From positions 1-12,907 of the forward strand of contig JBEKNT010000170.1 in the NCBI GenBank assembly GCA_049522565.1: a stretch of 12,907 bases of DNA, read 5' to 3'. The DNA comes from JASHVB01 sp049522565. Lineage in GTDB: Bacteria > Pseudomonadota > Alphaproteobacteria > Acetobacterales > Acetobacteraceae. The position numbers were made by a program, and so were the translations under genes. Below are positions 1 through 7,070 of this stretch, one piece after another; position 1 is the first letter of the stretch; every line of letters begins with the position of its first letter. Under the pieces are notes generated by a model that was given only the letters and a program-made list of their open reading frames with translations, was not told where the DNA came from and made no database searches.

Positions 1-632
1 AGCAGGTTTTCCGGGATCGCCCCGCAGTTGATCGCGACGAACGGCTGCTTCGCGCGTGGGCCGAGTTCGTGCAGTGCCTGTGCCAATGCCTCCTTGCCGG
101 TGCCGCTTTCGCCCAGCAGCAACACCGGAACGTTGGTGGTGGCGAGCCGTTCGACATCGCGGCAGACCTTCAGCATGGACTGGTGCGCGGTGACGATGCG
201 GTCGATCGGCGAGCGGGCGGGCATCGACGCGAGGCGACGATTCTCCGCCTCGAGGCGGTGCAGGTTGAGCCCGCGCTCGATGATCGTGCGCAGCACCTCG
301 ATTTCCACCGGCTTCTCGCAAAAATCGTAGGCCCCGGCGGCGACCGCCTTGAGCGCGTTCTTGCGTTCGCCGTTGCCGGTGACGATGATCACCTTGGTCT
401 CAGGCGCGATGTGCTGCACCTCGTCCAGCGTGGCGAAGCCTTCGCTGACGCCGTCCGGATCGGGCGGCAGCCCCAGATCCATGATGGCGATCGGCGGCCG
501 TTCCTTCTTGACCAGCGCAACCGCCTGCGGCCGCGAATGCGCCAACAGGACGTCGCAGGTGGGAAACGCCCAGCGGTATTGAGAGCAGAGGCCCTCGTCG
601 TCTTCGACAATCAGCAGCTTGGGTTTGGCCAT
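1..632 (-). CDS. prsR: PrsR: sigma-54-dependent response regulator of the PEP-CTERM/EPS system (3' part missing)
   Basis: This is the N-terminal 210 codons of a bEBP-type response regulator; the gene leaves the window at base 1. It begins MAKPKLLIVEDDEG, a receiver domain (about residues 5-120) with acidic pocket E10/D11/D12, phospho-acceptor D52 in IMDLGLPP, and switch residues T85 and K107. A linker leads to an AAA+ sigma-54 activation domain starting near residue 145, with Walker A GESGTGKE at 174-181 and the conserved AINCGAIPENL just before the edge. The missing part should hold GAFTGA, Walker B and a DNA-binding domain. The ATG is 13 bp after the prsK stop, so the two are probably co-transcribed; no clear Shine-Dalgarno is seen. 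Pairing with prsK next to XrtA-type EPS genes identifies it as PrsR (TIGR02915-like), predicted to switch on sigma-54 promoters of the EPS/PEP-CTERM regulon. Confidence 0.92.
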   Translation of the reverse strand, partial: MAKPKLLIVEDDEGLCSQYRWAFPTCDVLLAHSRPQAVALVKKERPPIAIMDLGLPPDPDGVSEGFATLDEVQHIAPETKVIIVTGNGERKNALKAVAAGAYDFCEKPVEIEVLRTIIERGLNLHRLEAENRRLASMPARSPIDRIVTAHQSMLKVCRDVERLATTNVPVLLLGESGTGKEALAQALHELGPRAKQPFVAINCGAIPENL

Positions 633-645
633 GCCGGAGGCTCGA

Positions 646-2694
646 TCAGACCGTAAGCGGCACGGCTTCGGGCAGCACCGCGCGAACCGCGGGCAGCAGC
701 AGCCGCATCGTGGTGCCGGCCCGAGGCCGGCTCAGCACAAGCAAGTCGCCGCCCGCCTCGCGCAACAATTCGCGTGCCTGGAACGCGCCGATGCCGTGGC
801 CTTGGCTCTTGGTGCTGGTGAACGGCTGGAACAGGTCGTCGCGAATGAATTCCGGCGTCATGCCGGGGCCTTGGTCGACGATGTCGATCACCAGCGACAA
901 TGGCTCGTGGCGCAGCCGCACGACCACCGGCGCATTGCCGCCGGCCTCGATGGCGTTGTTGAGCAGATGGGTCACCACCGCATCGAAGGATTCCGGATGG
1001 ATCGCCGCGCCGACGCTGTCATCGTCCAGCTCCAGCACGATCTCGGCCTGGCGGGTCAGGCGGCATGCCTCGGCCACCTCCCGCAGCCGCTCGCCGGGCG
1101 TGATCAGTGCGTGGCTGCGCTCGTGCCGTTCAGCCTGCAAGCGCGTGAGCAGACGGCTGATCTTGGCCACCGAGGCACGCACCGTGGCCAGCATGTCGCG
1201 CTGGAACTCCGGGTTGTCGGCGTGGATTTCGGCGTTGGTGAGCAGCATTGAGAGCTGGCCGGACACATTCTTGATGTCATGCAAAACAAAGGCAAACCGC
1301 TGGCTGTATTCACGCAACTGCCGGGTCTGCGACAAGACCTGCGCGGCACGTTGCTCGGCAACCCGGCTTGCAACTTCTCGCCCGACCACACGTAGCAGGT
1401 CGTATGCCTCGCGGTCCAGCTTGAATTGCGCGCGCGAGCGCGCCAGCACGACAAAGCCGATGAGCGTGCCGAGATGGTTGAGCGGGACGGCGAGCCAGGC
1501 ACGCGGCAATTCGGCGAACCAGTCGTCGGCGGCGTCTATCCGGTCGAGTTCGACGATCCAGTCGCCGTCGTGAAATTCCGGGACCAGGGCGTGGCCCGGG
1601 GGGATCGGCAGCGTGACGGCAGGCAGGTTCCAGGAGCCGGCCCACTGGAATGCCACCTCGTCGGGCGCGCGCACGAACAGCGCGCCGGCCGGGCTGTCCA
1701 CCACCTCCGCCACCGCATGGATCGCCCGGGTCGGCAATCCGGTATGTGCCAACGGCGCCGTCAGGGTTTCGATGCAGCGCATCCACTCCTTGCGGTAGTC
1801 GTAGCGGTGGCTGAAGAAGTGTTCGACCAGCATCCCCCGGATGCGCGAGCGGGCGGAGCCGGAGGTGATCGCGACACCGACCGCCAGCACGCCGCCGAAC
1901 ATCAGCGACACTTCGGCGACCATGCCCCACTCGGAGCCGCCGCGGCGGAAGATCTCGCCGGTCATCGCGAGACCGAGCAGAAAGATGCCCGACAGCACGA
2001 GGGTGGCGCTGTGGAACACCACGTCGCGCGAGACGTGGATATCGATGGCCCAGCGCCGGTTGCGTGCCGCGGCGATGGCAATCAGCGGCGCGGCGATCGC
2101 GGTGACCGGGCCGCGCGCTGCGAACAGCGCGTGCGATACGCGGTGGAACAGCAGCGCGTCCGAATAGAGCAGCAGGTCATAGACGAACAGGCCGCCGAGC
2201 GCGACGCAGAGCAGATTGATGTGCCAGCGCGTATCGGCCGGGGTGTTGAAGTAGAGGTTTTCGAGCAGCAGGATGTTCGCCACGGCGAAGCCGAGCCGGA
2301 TCGCGGCGCCGGCCGACCAGAGGGCGGTCGCGGGCTGATTGGCGAGGGCGTCGATCAGCGGCAGGCCACCGACCAGCAGCAGCGCCAGCAGGCCCAACGT
2401 GATGAAGGTCTGACTGAGTTGGCGGCGCACGGTAACGGCACGACGGTAGAGGTGCAGGATGAAGCCGTACCAGGCGGCGGAGCGCGCCAGCTCCAGCCAC
2501 GCGGGCACGCCGGTGAACGGAACCGGCGACACCGCGACGGCAGCGGCCCAGACCGCGGTGGCAACACAGGCCGCAACAAGCCAGAGCCCGGTGCGGCTAA
2601 GCTGCTGACGCACGACAATGAGGGCGGCAAGGGCTGCATACAGCAGCGCGCAACCGCCATGCAGCAGGGCCATTGCCGAGGGTTGGAAGATCAT
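646..2694 (-). CDS. prsK: PrsK: membrane histidine kinase of the XrtA/PEP-CTERM system
   Basis: 682 residues. The first ~280 residues hold eight or more hydrophobic membrane segments (for example 15-29, 36-56, 97-113, 194-210, 228-245, 258-277). A GAF-like sensor domain follows (about 318-450), then the transmitter: H-box FVLHDIKNVSGQ with phospho-acceptor H472, N-box HLLNNAIEAG (N579/N580), G1 box DQGPGM (607-612), F-box LFQPFTSTK (621-629) and G2 box GHGIGAFQA (632-640). All catalytic boxes look intact. This architecture and the HDIKN form of the H-box match PrsK (TIGR02916), the partner of PrsR encoded 13 bp downstream. The start is uncertain: ATG at 2694 is taken, with a second in-frame ATG at 2673, and neither has a good ribosome site. 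A -10-like TATATT (2708-2703) lies just upstream of the first ATG. The signal sensed cannot be told from the sequence. Confidence 0.93.
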   Translation of the reverse strand: MIFQPSAMALLHGGCALLYAALAALIVVRQQLSRTGLWLVAACVATAVWAAAVAVSPVPFTGVPAWLELARSAAWYGFILHLYRRAVTVRRQLSQTFITLGLLALLLVGGLPLIDALANQPATALWSAGAAIRLGFAVANILLLENLYFNTPADTRWHINLLCVALGGLFVYDLLLYSDALLFHRVSHALFAARGPVTAIAAPLIAIAAARNRRWAIDIHVSRDVVFHSATLVLSGIFLLGLAMTGEIFRRGGSEWGMVAEVSLMFGGVLAVGVAITSGSARSRIRGMLVEHFFSHRYDYRKEWMRCIETLTAPLAHTGLPTRAIHAVAEVVDSPAGALFVRAPDEVAFQWAGSWNLPAVTLPIPPGHALVPEFHDGDWIVELDRIDAADDWFAELPRAWLAVPLNHLGTLIGFVVLARSRAQFKLDREAYDLLRVVGREVASRVAEQRAAQVLSQTRQLREYSQRFAFVLHDIKNVSGQLSMLLTNAEIHADNPEFQRDMLATVRASVAKISRLLTRLQAERHERSHALITPGERLREVAEACRLTRQAEIVLELDDDSVGAAIHPESFDAVVTHLLNNAIEAGGNAPVVVRLRHEPLSLVIDIVDQGPGMTPEFIRDDLFQPFTSTKSQGHGIGAFQARELLREAGGDLLVLSRPRAGTTMRLLLPAVRAVLPEAVPLTV

Positions 2695-2712
2695 GGGGCG
2701 ATAATATACCTA

Positions 2713-2889
2713 GATTAACCTCTCCCGCCTACGGCGGGAGAGGTCGCCACGACGTGGCGGGTGAGGGTGATCGGGTGGTCCCCGCAGCAGCTTCCTGGGG
2801 CGTGCCCGACCCGAGCACCCTTACCCTCGCCGCTCTCGGTTGGTTCGCTTCGCGGCCCAACCTCCCGCCGAAGGCGGCAGAGGTTAATC
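2713..2889. repeat. 177-bp intergenic repeat element with terminal inverted repeats
   Basis: The ends are 18-bp inverted repeats matching at 17 of 18 positions: GATTAACCTCTCCCGCCT at 2713-2730 and the reverse complement of 2872-2889. Inside are a perfect 11-bp-arm hairpin at 2719-2743 (loop TAC) and a perfect 7-bp-arm hairpin at 2745-2759. It fills nearly all the space between prsK and the sugar transferase stop codon, ending 2 bp from that stop. A homologous, incomplete copy starts at about 12818, sharing GCGGGAGAGGTCGCC exactly. It looks like a small non-autonomous palindromic repeat (REP/MITE-like). The hairpins could also end or stabilise the sugar transferase transcript. Confidence 0.75.
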
Positions 2890-2891
2890 GG

Positions 2892-4250
2892 TCAGCGCGC
2901 GCCTTCACGGAACAGGATGACCCGTACCGTGGCGAACAGGATCAGCAGATCGAGCAGCAGGCTGCGGTTCTTCACGTAGTACAGATCGTATGCCAGCTTC
3001 TCGCGGGCGTCCTCGACCGAGGCGCCGTACGGGTAGTTCACCTGCGCCCAACCGGTAATCCCCGGTTTGACGTAGGCCCGCTGGCGATAGAGCGGGATCA
3101 CCTGCGCGAGTTGCGCGACGAAATGCGGCCGCTCGGGACGCGGGCCGATCACGCTCATTTCGCCGAGCAGCACGTTGATAAGCTGCGGCAGTTCGTCGAT
3201 GCGCATCGCGCGGATGAAGCGGCCGACCCGGGTGACGCGCGGATCCTGCTGTTGCGCCCAGCGCGGATCGCCGCCGGCCTCGGCGTCCACCCGCATGCTG
3301 CGGAACTTGCACAAGGTGAACACCTCGCCGTGCAGGCCGAGGCGCTGCTGGCGGTAGAGCACCGGTCCCGGGCTGTCGAGCTTGATCAGCAGTGCGGTCA
3401 CCAGCATCACCGGGAGGGTCATTACCAGCAGCGACAGGCTCACTGCCACGTCCAGGGCGCGCTTCAGGAGGTTGGTCAGGCGGCCCTGGGCGAACCCGTC
3501 GGCACAGAGCAGCCAATGGGCATCGACCGTCTCGAGATCGATGCGCCCCAGGTGTCGCTCGCAGAAGGCGGTGGTGCTCAGCACGCGCACGCCGCGCAGC
3601 TTGCTGTCGAGCAGCGCCGCGGCATTGGGTTCCGCGCCGCCCTGGTCGGAGACGACGACGCCCCAGATGCGCTGCTGCCGCAGGTGGCCGGGGGAGACGG
3701 CGGGCATTTCGGCGGCAACGACCGGTTCGAACAGACGCGCCCGGCGGCTGCGCAGCATGTCGGCCAGGCGGGCGGTGCGGCGCTCGGAGCCGAGGATGAG
3801 GACGCGGCGCACCATGCCGTCGCGCCGCACCACGGCGCTGAAGGCGAAGTGCGTGGCCAGGATGCCGGCTTGCCAGACCAGCAGCACGAGGGCCAGCCGG
3901 ACCATGAGCCAGCGGGTCAGGTCGATATGGAAGCCGCCGCTGACCAGCAGGAGGATGGGAAAGGCGACGAATCCGGCCATCGCGGCGGTCAACACGAGGC
4001 GCCGCCGCTCCAGGCACACCTCGGGGCGATAGAGACCGATCGTGGTGGCGGTAGCGGCGGTGATGAGGGCGAAAATAGCTGCGAGATTGGTGAGGTTGGC
4101 GTCCAGGCCGAAAGCCCCGGGGGCCAGCGCGGGCAATGTGCCCGGCACGACGTTGAGGAACGCCTCGATGATGAGGAAAGACAGTATCAGCTCGATCAGA
4201 CCGAGCGCGGCCGTTTCAAGCGACACGTATTGGGCAAGAATACGCGTCAT
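2892..4250 (-). CDS. Undecaprenyl-phosphate sugar transferase, XrtA/PEP-CTERM EPS type (EpsB-like, TIGR03013)
   Basis: 452 residues, polyisoprenyl-phosphate hexose-1-phosphate transferase of the WbaP/EpsB type, predicted to move a sugar-1-phosphate onto undecaprenyl phosphate to start the EPS repeat unit at the inner membrane. The N-terminal half has four membrane segments (about 15-33, 55-72, 88-104, 115-135) and a nucleotide-binding-like region (VLILGSERRTARLADML, 150-166). Residue 262 begins the catalytic domain: LKRALD, membrane segment 269-289, LDSPGPVLYRQQR (291-303), KFRSM (315-319), RIDELPQ (350-356), IGPRPERP (368-375) and PGITGWAQVNYPYG (396-409). Length and N-terminal layout fit the XrtA-associated subfamily. 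It is transcribed away from the export operon, across the 440-bp control region. The ATG at 4250 follows a G-rich stretch (GGGGGGG) that could serve as ribosome site. Confidence 0.93.
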   Translation of the reverse strand: MTRILAQYVSLETAALGLIELILSFLIIEAFLNVVPGTLPALAPGAFGLDANLTNLAAIFALITAATATTIGLYRPEVCLERRRLVLTAAMAGFVAFPILLLVSGGFHIDLTRWLMVRLALVLLVWQAGILATHFAFSAVVRRDGMVRRVLILGSERRTARLADMLRSRRARLFEPVVAAEMPAVSPGHLRQQRIWGVVVSDQGGAEPNAAALLDSKLRGVRVLSTTAFCERHLGRIDLETVDAHWLLCADGFAQGRLTNLLKRALDVAVSLSLLVMTLPVMLVTALLIKLDSPGPVLYRQQRLGLHGEVFTLCKFRSMRVDAEAGGDPRWAQQQDPRVTRVGRFIRAMRIDELPQLINVLLGEMSVIGPRPERPHFVAQLAQVIPLYRQRAYVKPGITGWAQVNYPYGASVEDAREKLAYDLYYVKNRSLLLDLLILFATVRVILFREGAR

Positions 4251-4266
4251 TCAGACCCCCCCAAAA

Positions 4267-4302
4267 GCCTGGCGGCGGGCGTGTGTCCGCCGCCCCCCAG
4301 GC
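4267..4302 (-). promoter_or_regulatory. Leader hairpin upstream of the sugar transferase, attenuator-like
   Basis: Two 6-bp stem blocks stack: GCCTGG (4267-4272) pairs with CCAGGC (4297-4302), and CGGCGG (4273-4278) pairs with CCGCCG (4287-4292). There is a 4-nt bulge on one side and an 8-nt loop. Read leftward, the stem is followed by CTTTTGGGG, a very short T run, and lies 16 bp before the sugar transferase ATG. It could be a leader hairpin affecting termination, RNA stability or translation; the T run is too short to call a normal terminator. Confidence 0.35.
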
Positions 4303-4385
4303 CACCGTGTTCACGCGCTCCTGAAACCCGCCCTACGCCAAACCGGACCTCCGTCTTGAGCGACGAAGCAATGATCTTGTCCAGA

Positions 4386-4414
4386 AATTTAGCAGGGTCG
4401 TCCATCAGGCGCAA
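4386..4414 (-). promoter_or_regulatory. Candidate sigma-70 extended -10 promoter toward the sugar transferase
   Basis: Read on the minus strand: TTGCGC (4414-4409), a 17-bp spacer, then an extended -10 TGC-TAAATT (4394-4386). The -35 matches consensus at 3 of 6 and the -10 at 4 of 6, with the TGn extension. Start of transcription would be near 4379, giving a leader of about 130 nt that includes the 4267-4302 hairpin. This is only a pattern match. Confidence 0.25.
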
Positions 4415-4544
4415 TCTTTCTTACAGCCGTTGGGTGATTATTTACACGTCTGCCTTACCGGCCTATTTCAACCCAGGACCACGCTGAAAATTATGTCGCG
4501 ACGATGCTGCCGGAGAAACCATCTGGAAAGATCTACAACCGACA

Positions 4545-4606
4545 GCACAAAACTGATTGCGGAATGCAACTTACACGCGAGCAGTACCCTGCACAGTTTG
4601 ATTGCG
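4545..4606 (+). promoter_or_regulatory. Pair of direct repeats, possible activator sites
   Basis: GCACA-N4-TGATTGCG at 4545-4561 is repeated as GCACA-N3-TGATTGCG at 4591-4606, about 45 bp (roughly four helical turns) apart. A further copy of the core in reverse (CGCAATC) is at 4410-4416. Relative to the start site predicted from the candidate -24/-12 element, the pair sits near -116 and -71, a usual distance for enhancer sites of sigma-54 activators such as PrsR. Binding by PrsR is inference. Confidence 0.25.
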
Positions 4607-4642
4607 TTGGCCTCAGCGTGATGATAGAAGGCATATCACGAA

Positions 4643-4658
4643 TGGGAGAGCCGCTGCT
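4643..4658 (+). promoter_or_regulatory. Candidate sigma-54 (-24/-12) promoter upstream of tRNA-Val and the EPS operon
   Basis: The sequence TGGGAGAGCCGCTGCT fits the sigma-54 pattern TGGCAC-N5-TTGCW: GG at -25/-24 and GC at -13/-12 with exact spacing, and 8 of 11 consensus positions. Start would be near 4669, 22 bp before the tRNA. The nearby prsR product is a sigma-54 activator, which raises the prior, but matches of this quality arise by chance in high-GC DNA. Confidence 0.3.
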
Positions 4659-4690
4659 ACCATGATTTACCGGTTGCGGAGGCCAAGCGG

Positions 4691-4764
4691 AGGCGCGTAG
4701 CTCATTGGCAGAGCGCTGCCTTTACATGGCAGATGAGGGGGTTCGATTCCTTCCGCGCCTACCA
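4691..4764 (+). tRNA. tRNA-Val (anticodon UAC)
   Basis: A full cloverleaf folds by eye: acceptor AGGCGCG/CGCGCCT (7 bp), D arm GCTC-ATTGGCA-GAGC, anticodon arm CTGCC-TTTACAT-GGCAG with U33 and anticodon UAC (4723-4725), a 4-nt variable loop ATGA, T arm GGGGG-TTCGATT-CCTTC, discriminator A and an encoded CCA (4762-4764). A73 and the AC at positions 35-36 fit valine. Unusual points are the A-U first acceptor pair, two adjacent G-U pairs in the T stem and a variable loop of 4 rather than 5 nt. It is on the same strand as the EPS operon and ends 38 bp before its first start codon. Confidence 0.9.
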
Positions 4765-4802
4765 GGTCTGCCATTCCTGTATACCAATAGTCCGAGGTCA
4801 GC

Positions 4803-5462
4803 GTGATCCCCTCTCGACGCGTCGTGTCGATCCCCGTCTCCCTTGTGGCCGCGATCGCCCTGATGGCCTGCGCCCTGCTGGCTGCCTGCGCGACGCCCGG
4901 TCCGGCGGCCGGCGCCCCCGCCGCGCCAGGCCAGCCAGTGAGCACGAACGGCAATGAGTACGTGATCGGCGCCGGCGATTCGCTCAGCGTGTTCGTCTAT
5001 CGCAATCCCGACCTCAGCGAGCCCGGCGTCGCCGTCCGACCGGATGGCCGCATCTCGACCCCGCTGATCGACGACATCACCGCCGCCGGCAAGACCCCCA
5101 CCCAGCTCGCCCATGAGATCGAGGAGCGGCTGAAAAAGTACATCCAGGACCCGACCGTCACGGTGATCGTCCGCTCGTTCATCGGCCCGGCCGACCGGCA
5201 GATCAAGGTGATCGGCGAGGCGACCGATCCCCAGGCGATTCCCTACCGGGACGGCATGACGTTGCTCGACGTCATGATCGCCGCCAAGGGCCTGACAAAA
5301 TACGCCGCCGGAAACCGGGCGGTAATCATCCGGCGCGATGCTGACGGCAAGCAGGCGACCATCCATGCGCACCTGAGTGACCTGATGAAGAACGGCGACA
5401 TCAGCCAGAACGTGACCATGCAGCCGGGCGATACCCTGATCATTCCGCAATCATGGTTCTGA
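4803..5462 (+). CDS. Polysaccharide export lipoprotein, XrtA-associated (Wza-like, TIGR03027)
   Basis: 219 residues. A lipoprotein signal (hydrophobic 9-28, lipobox LAAC with C29) predicts anchoring to the outer membrane. A Poly_export domain follows (about 52-125, beginning YVIGAGDSLSVFVYRNPDLS), then one SLBB-type beta-grasp segment (about 133-215, IKVIGEATDPQAIPYRDGMTL), ending PGDTLIIPQSWF. Length and ending match the short XrtA-associated export proteins rather than full-length Wza (about 380 residues), so it probably needs a partner for the outer-membrane channel, perhaps the barrel protein encoded downstream. The GTG start is chosen because GAGG (4794-4797) lies five bases upstream and the signal peptide starts directly there. 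First gene of the plus-strand EPS operon, 38 bp after the tRNA. Confidence 0.93.
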   Translation: MIPSRRVVSIPVSLVAAIALMACALLAACATPGPAAGAPAAPGQPVSTNGNEYVIGAGDSLSVFVYRNPDLSEPGVAVRPDGRISTPLIDDITAAGKTPTQLAHEIEERLKKYIQDPTVTVIVRSFIGPADRQIKVIGEATDPQAIPYRDGMTLLDVMIAAKGLTKYAAGNRAVIIRRDADGKQATIHAHLSDLMKNGDISQNVTMQPGDTLIIPQSWF

Positions 5463-5489
5463 GCCCCTGGCGTCGAGAGGAGTATCGTC

Positions 5490-7070
5490 GTGGATAGCTT
5501 CCGCATTCTCGTCCAGCAGTATCTCAGGGCCGCGTGGCGGCGGCGCTGGATGGGCGTGATTGTCGCCTGGCTGGTATGCGGCGTGGGCTGGGTCGGGGTT
5601 TACCTGATCCCCAACCAGTTCGAATCGAGCGCCCGGTTGTTCGTGGACGCCGACGCCATCCTGACCCCGCTGCTGCGCGGCCTCGCCGCGGAATCGGCAC
5701 CGACGACCCAGCTCGAAATCCTGCAACGAACCTTGTTGAGCCGGCCGAACATGGAGAAGCTGATCTCCAAGACCGATCTCGACCTGACCGTCGCCTCGCC
5801 CGCCGACCGGGAACGGCTGATCACCCGGCTGGCCGATGCCATCAAGGTGGTGCCGCAGACCAAGAACCTGTTCACGATCACCTATCGGGACAAAAGTCCC
5901 AAGATGGCGCACGATGTGGTGCAGACCCTGCTGACGATCTTCATCGAGAGCGCCACCGGCAGCAACCGGTCGGACATGGAGAATGCCCGGCATTTCCTCG
6001 AGCACCAGATCGCCTCGTACGAGCAGCAGTTGCGGGCCGCGGAAAAGCGGCGGGCGGATTTCCGCGCGCGGTACATCGACATCCTGCCGAGCGCGGCCAC
6101 GCCGGGGGTACCCGCCCTGGAAGCGGCGCGTAACAATGTGACCGCCCTGGACGGCAGGTTGCAGGACGTGATCATGGCGCGCGATGCGCTGAAGGACGAG
6201 GTGGACAAGACGCCGCCGATGCTGGTCGCGGAAACCACGCAGCAGATGGCCCAGGCCATGGGGCTGCAAGCCGCTCCCAAGTCGCGTCTGCAAGACGCCG
6301 AAGAGCAGCTCAAGCTGCTATTGCTCAAGGACACCGAAAACCATCCGGACGTCATTGCGCAGCGCAAGCTGATCGACTCGCTGAAAGCGGAACCGCCGGA
6401 CACGCCAAGGCTGCCGGCGCAGCCCGGAGCCGCGCCGGCAGCGCGGACGGGCGCGGGGCCGGGCGGCATGAACCGGTCGGTGCCTAACCCGGTCTATGAC
6501 CAGCTCAAGGTGAAGCTGATCGACGCCGACAGCCAGGTCTCCTCGATCCAGCGCCAGCGTGACGCCGCGGTGACGTACCGCGAGAAGCTGGAGAAGATCC
6601 AACAGGAGCAGCCCGGCCTGATCGCCGAATACGAGAACACCGACCGCGACTATGAAGTGCTGCGCAAGAGCTACGAGGAATTGCTGCAACGCCTGCAATC
6701 CGCCAACATCGCGCAGGCGGCCGACACCCAGGCCGACAAGGTGAAGTTGCAGATCGTCGACCCGCCGGAAGCACCGCGGTTGCCGGTGGCACCCAACCGG
6801 ATGCTGATGGTGACCGGTGTGCTGCTGGTCGGTTTGGCGGCGGGCCTGGGCGTTACCGTGCTGTTCGGCCAGGTCGACCGTTCGTTCTCCACCGCAGACG
6901 ATCTGCGTTCGCTCGGATTGCCGGTTCTCGGCGGCATTTCCGTCCTCGGGCTGGCCTCGCTGCGCCAGCGGCTGACCACCGTGGCGCGCTTCAGCGTGGC
7001 GGTCGTGCTGCTGGTCGGCATCTATGGCGGTCTGCTCGTCCACATCCTCCGTTCGTCGGCATTGATCTGA
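5490..7070 (+). CDS. EPS chain-length determinant, XrtA/PEP-CTERM type (Wzz/PCP family, TIGR03007)
   Basis: 526 residues, inner-membrane polysaccharide co-polymerase expected to set polymer length with the downstream autokinase. Membrane segment 1 is at about 21-40 in a Wzz domain (start to about 130). The long periplasmic region is rich in predicted coiled coil (about 160-240, 265-300, 335-405), split by a Pro/Ala/Gly linker (307-326). The typical proline-rich stretch DPPEAPRLPVAPNR (424-437) precedes segment 2 (438-460), and a third segment lies at 501-520. No kinase domain is fused; that is the next gene. The GTG start has a strong Shine-Dalgarno, GAGAGGAG at 5475-5482, seven bases upstream. 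It lies 27 bp after the export gene, and its stop directly abuts the kinase ATG, implying translational coupling. Confidence 0.94.
   Translation: MDSFRILVQQYLRAAWRRRWMGVIVAWLVCGVGWVGVYLIPNQFESSARLFVDADAILTPLLRGLAAESAPTTQLEILQRTLLSRPNMEKLISKTDLDLTVASPADRERLITRLADAIKVVPQTKNLFTITYRDKSPKMAHDVVQTLLTIFIESATGSNRSDMENARHFLEHQIASYEQQLRAAEKRRADFRARYIDILPSAATPGVPALEAARNNVTALDGRLQDVIMARDALKDEVDKTPPMLVAETTQQMAQAMGLQAAPKSRLQDAEEQLKLLLLKDTENHPDVIAQRKLIDSLKAEPPDTPRLPAQPGAAPAARTGAGPGGMNRSVPNPVYDQLKVKLIDADSQVSSIQRQRDAAVTYREKLEKIQQEQPGLIAEYENTDRDYEVLRKSYEELLQRLQSANIAQAADTQADKVKLQIVDPPEAPRLPVAPNRMLMVTGVLLVGLAAGLGVTVLFGQVDRSFSTADDLRSLGLPVLGGISVLGLASLRQRLTTVARFSVAVVLLVGIYGGLLVHILRSSALI

Larger units (their letters stand above)
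4251..4690. other. Divergent non-coding control region between sugar transferase and tRNA/EPS operon
   Basis: I see no credible gene in these 440 bp. From about 4360 to 4665 the base composition is clearly richer in A+T than the flanking genes. It contains a G/C-rich hairpin near the sugar transferase start (4267-4302), a weak leftward sigma-70-like promoter (4386-4414), a pair of direct repeats (4545-4561 and 4591-4606), a short inverted repeat CGTGAT/ATCACG (4617-4640) and a candidate -24/-12 element (4643-4658). Position between two divergent EPS transcription units makes it the natural place for both promoters. Confidence 0.7.

Noticed and set aside
1426..2718. A 430-codon open frame on the plus strand opposite prsK
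   Set aside because: It shows low-complexity composition (runs of Q, R, D, H) and lies antisense to the well-supported kinase; no motif or ribosome site supports it.
4367..4383. A sigma-54-like TGGACA...TTGCT on the minus strand toward the sugar transferase
   Set aside because: The distance between the GG and GC elements is one base too long; sigma-54 spacing is strict.
2673..4487. A 604-codon open frame on the plus strand opposite the sugar transferase
   Set aside because: Its protein is dominated by Gln, His, Asp, Arg and Gly, has no family motifs, and runs antisense to a gene with complete catalytic motifs. Long antisense frames are common in high-GC DNA.
4430..4621. A 63-codon frame in the divergent control region
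   Set aside because: No ribosome site, no recognisable motif, biased Ser/Leu/Arg composition, and it overlaps candidate regulatory repeats.
4617..4640. Inverted repeat CGTGAT...ATCACG as an operator
   Set aside because: Only 6-bp arms with a 12-bp spacer; too short to separate from chance, so noted only within the control region entry.
4740..4764. tRNA 3' end as a phage or island attachment site
   Set aside because: No second copy of the tRNA 3' end and no integrase gene are seen in the window; the downstream genes match the flanking EPS functions and composition.
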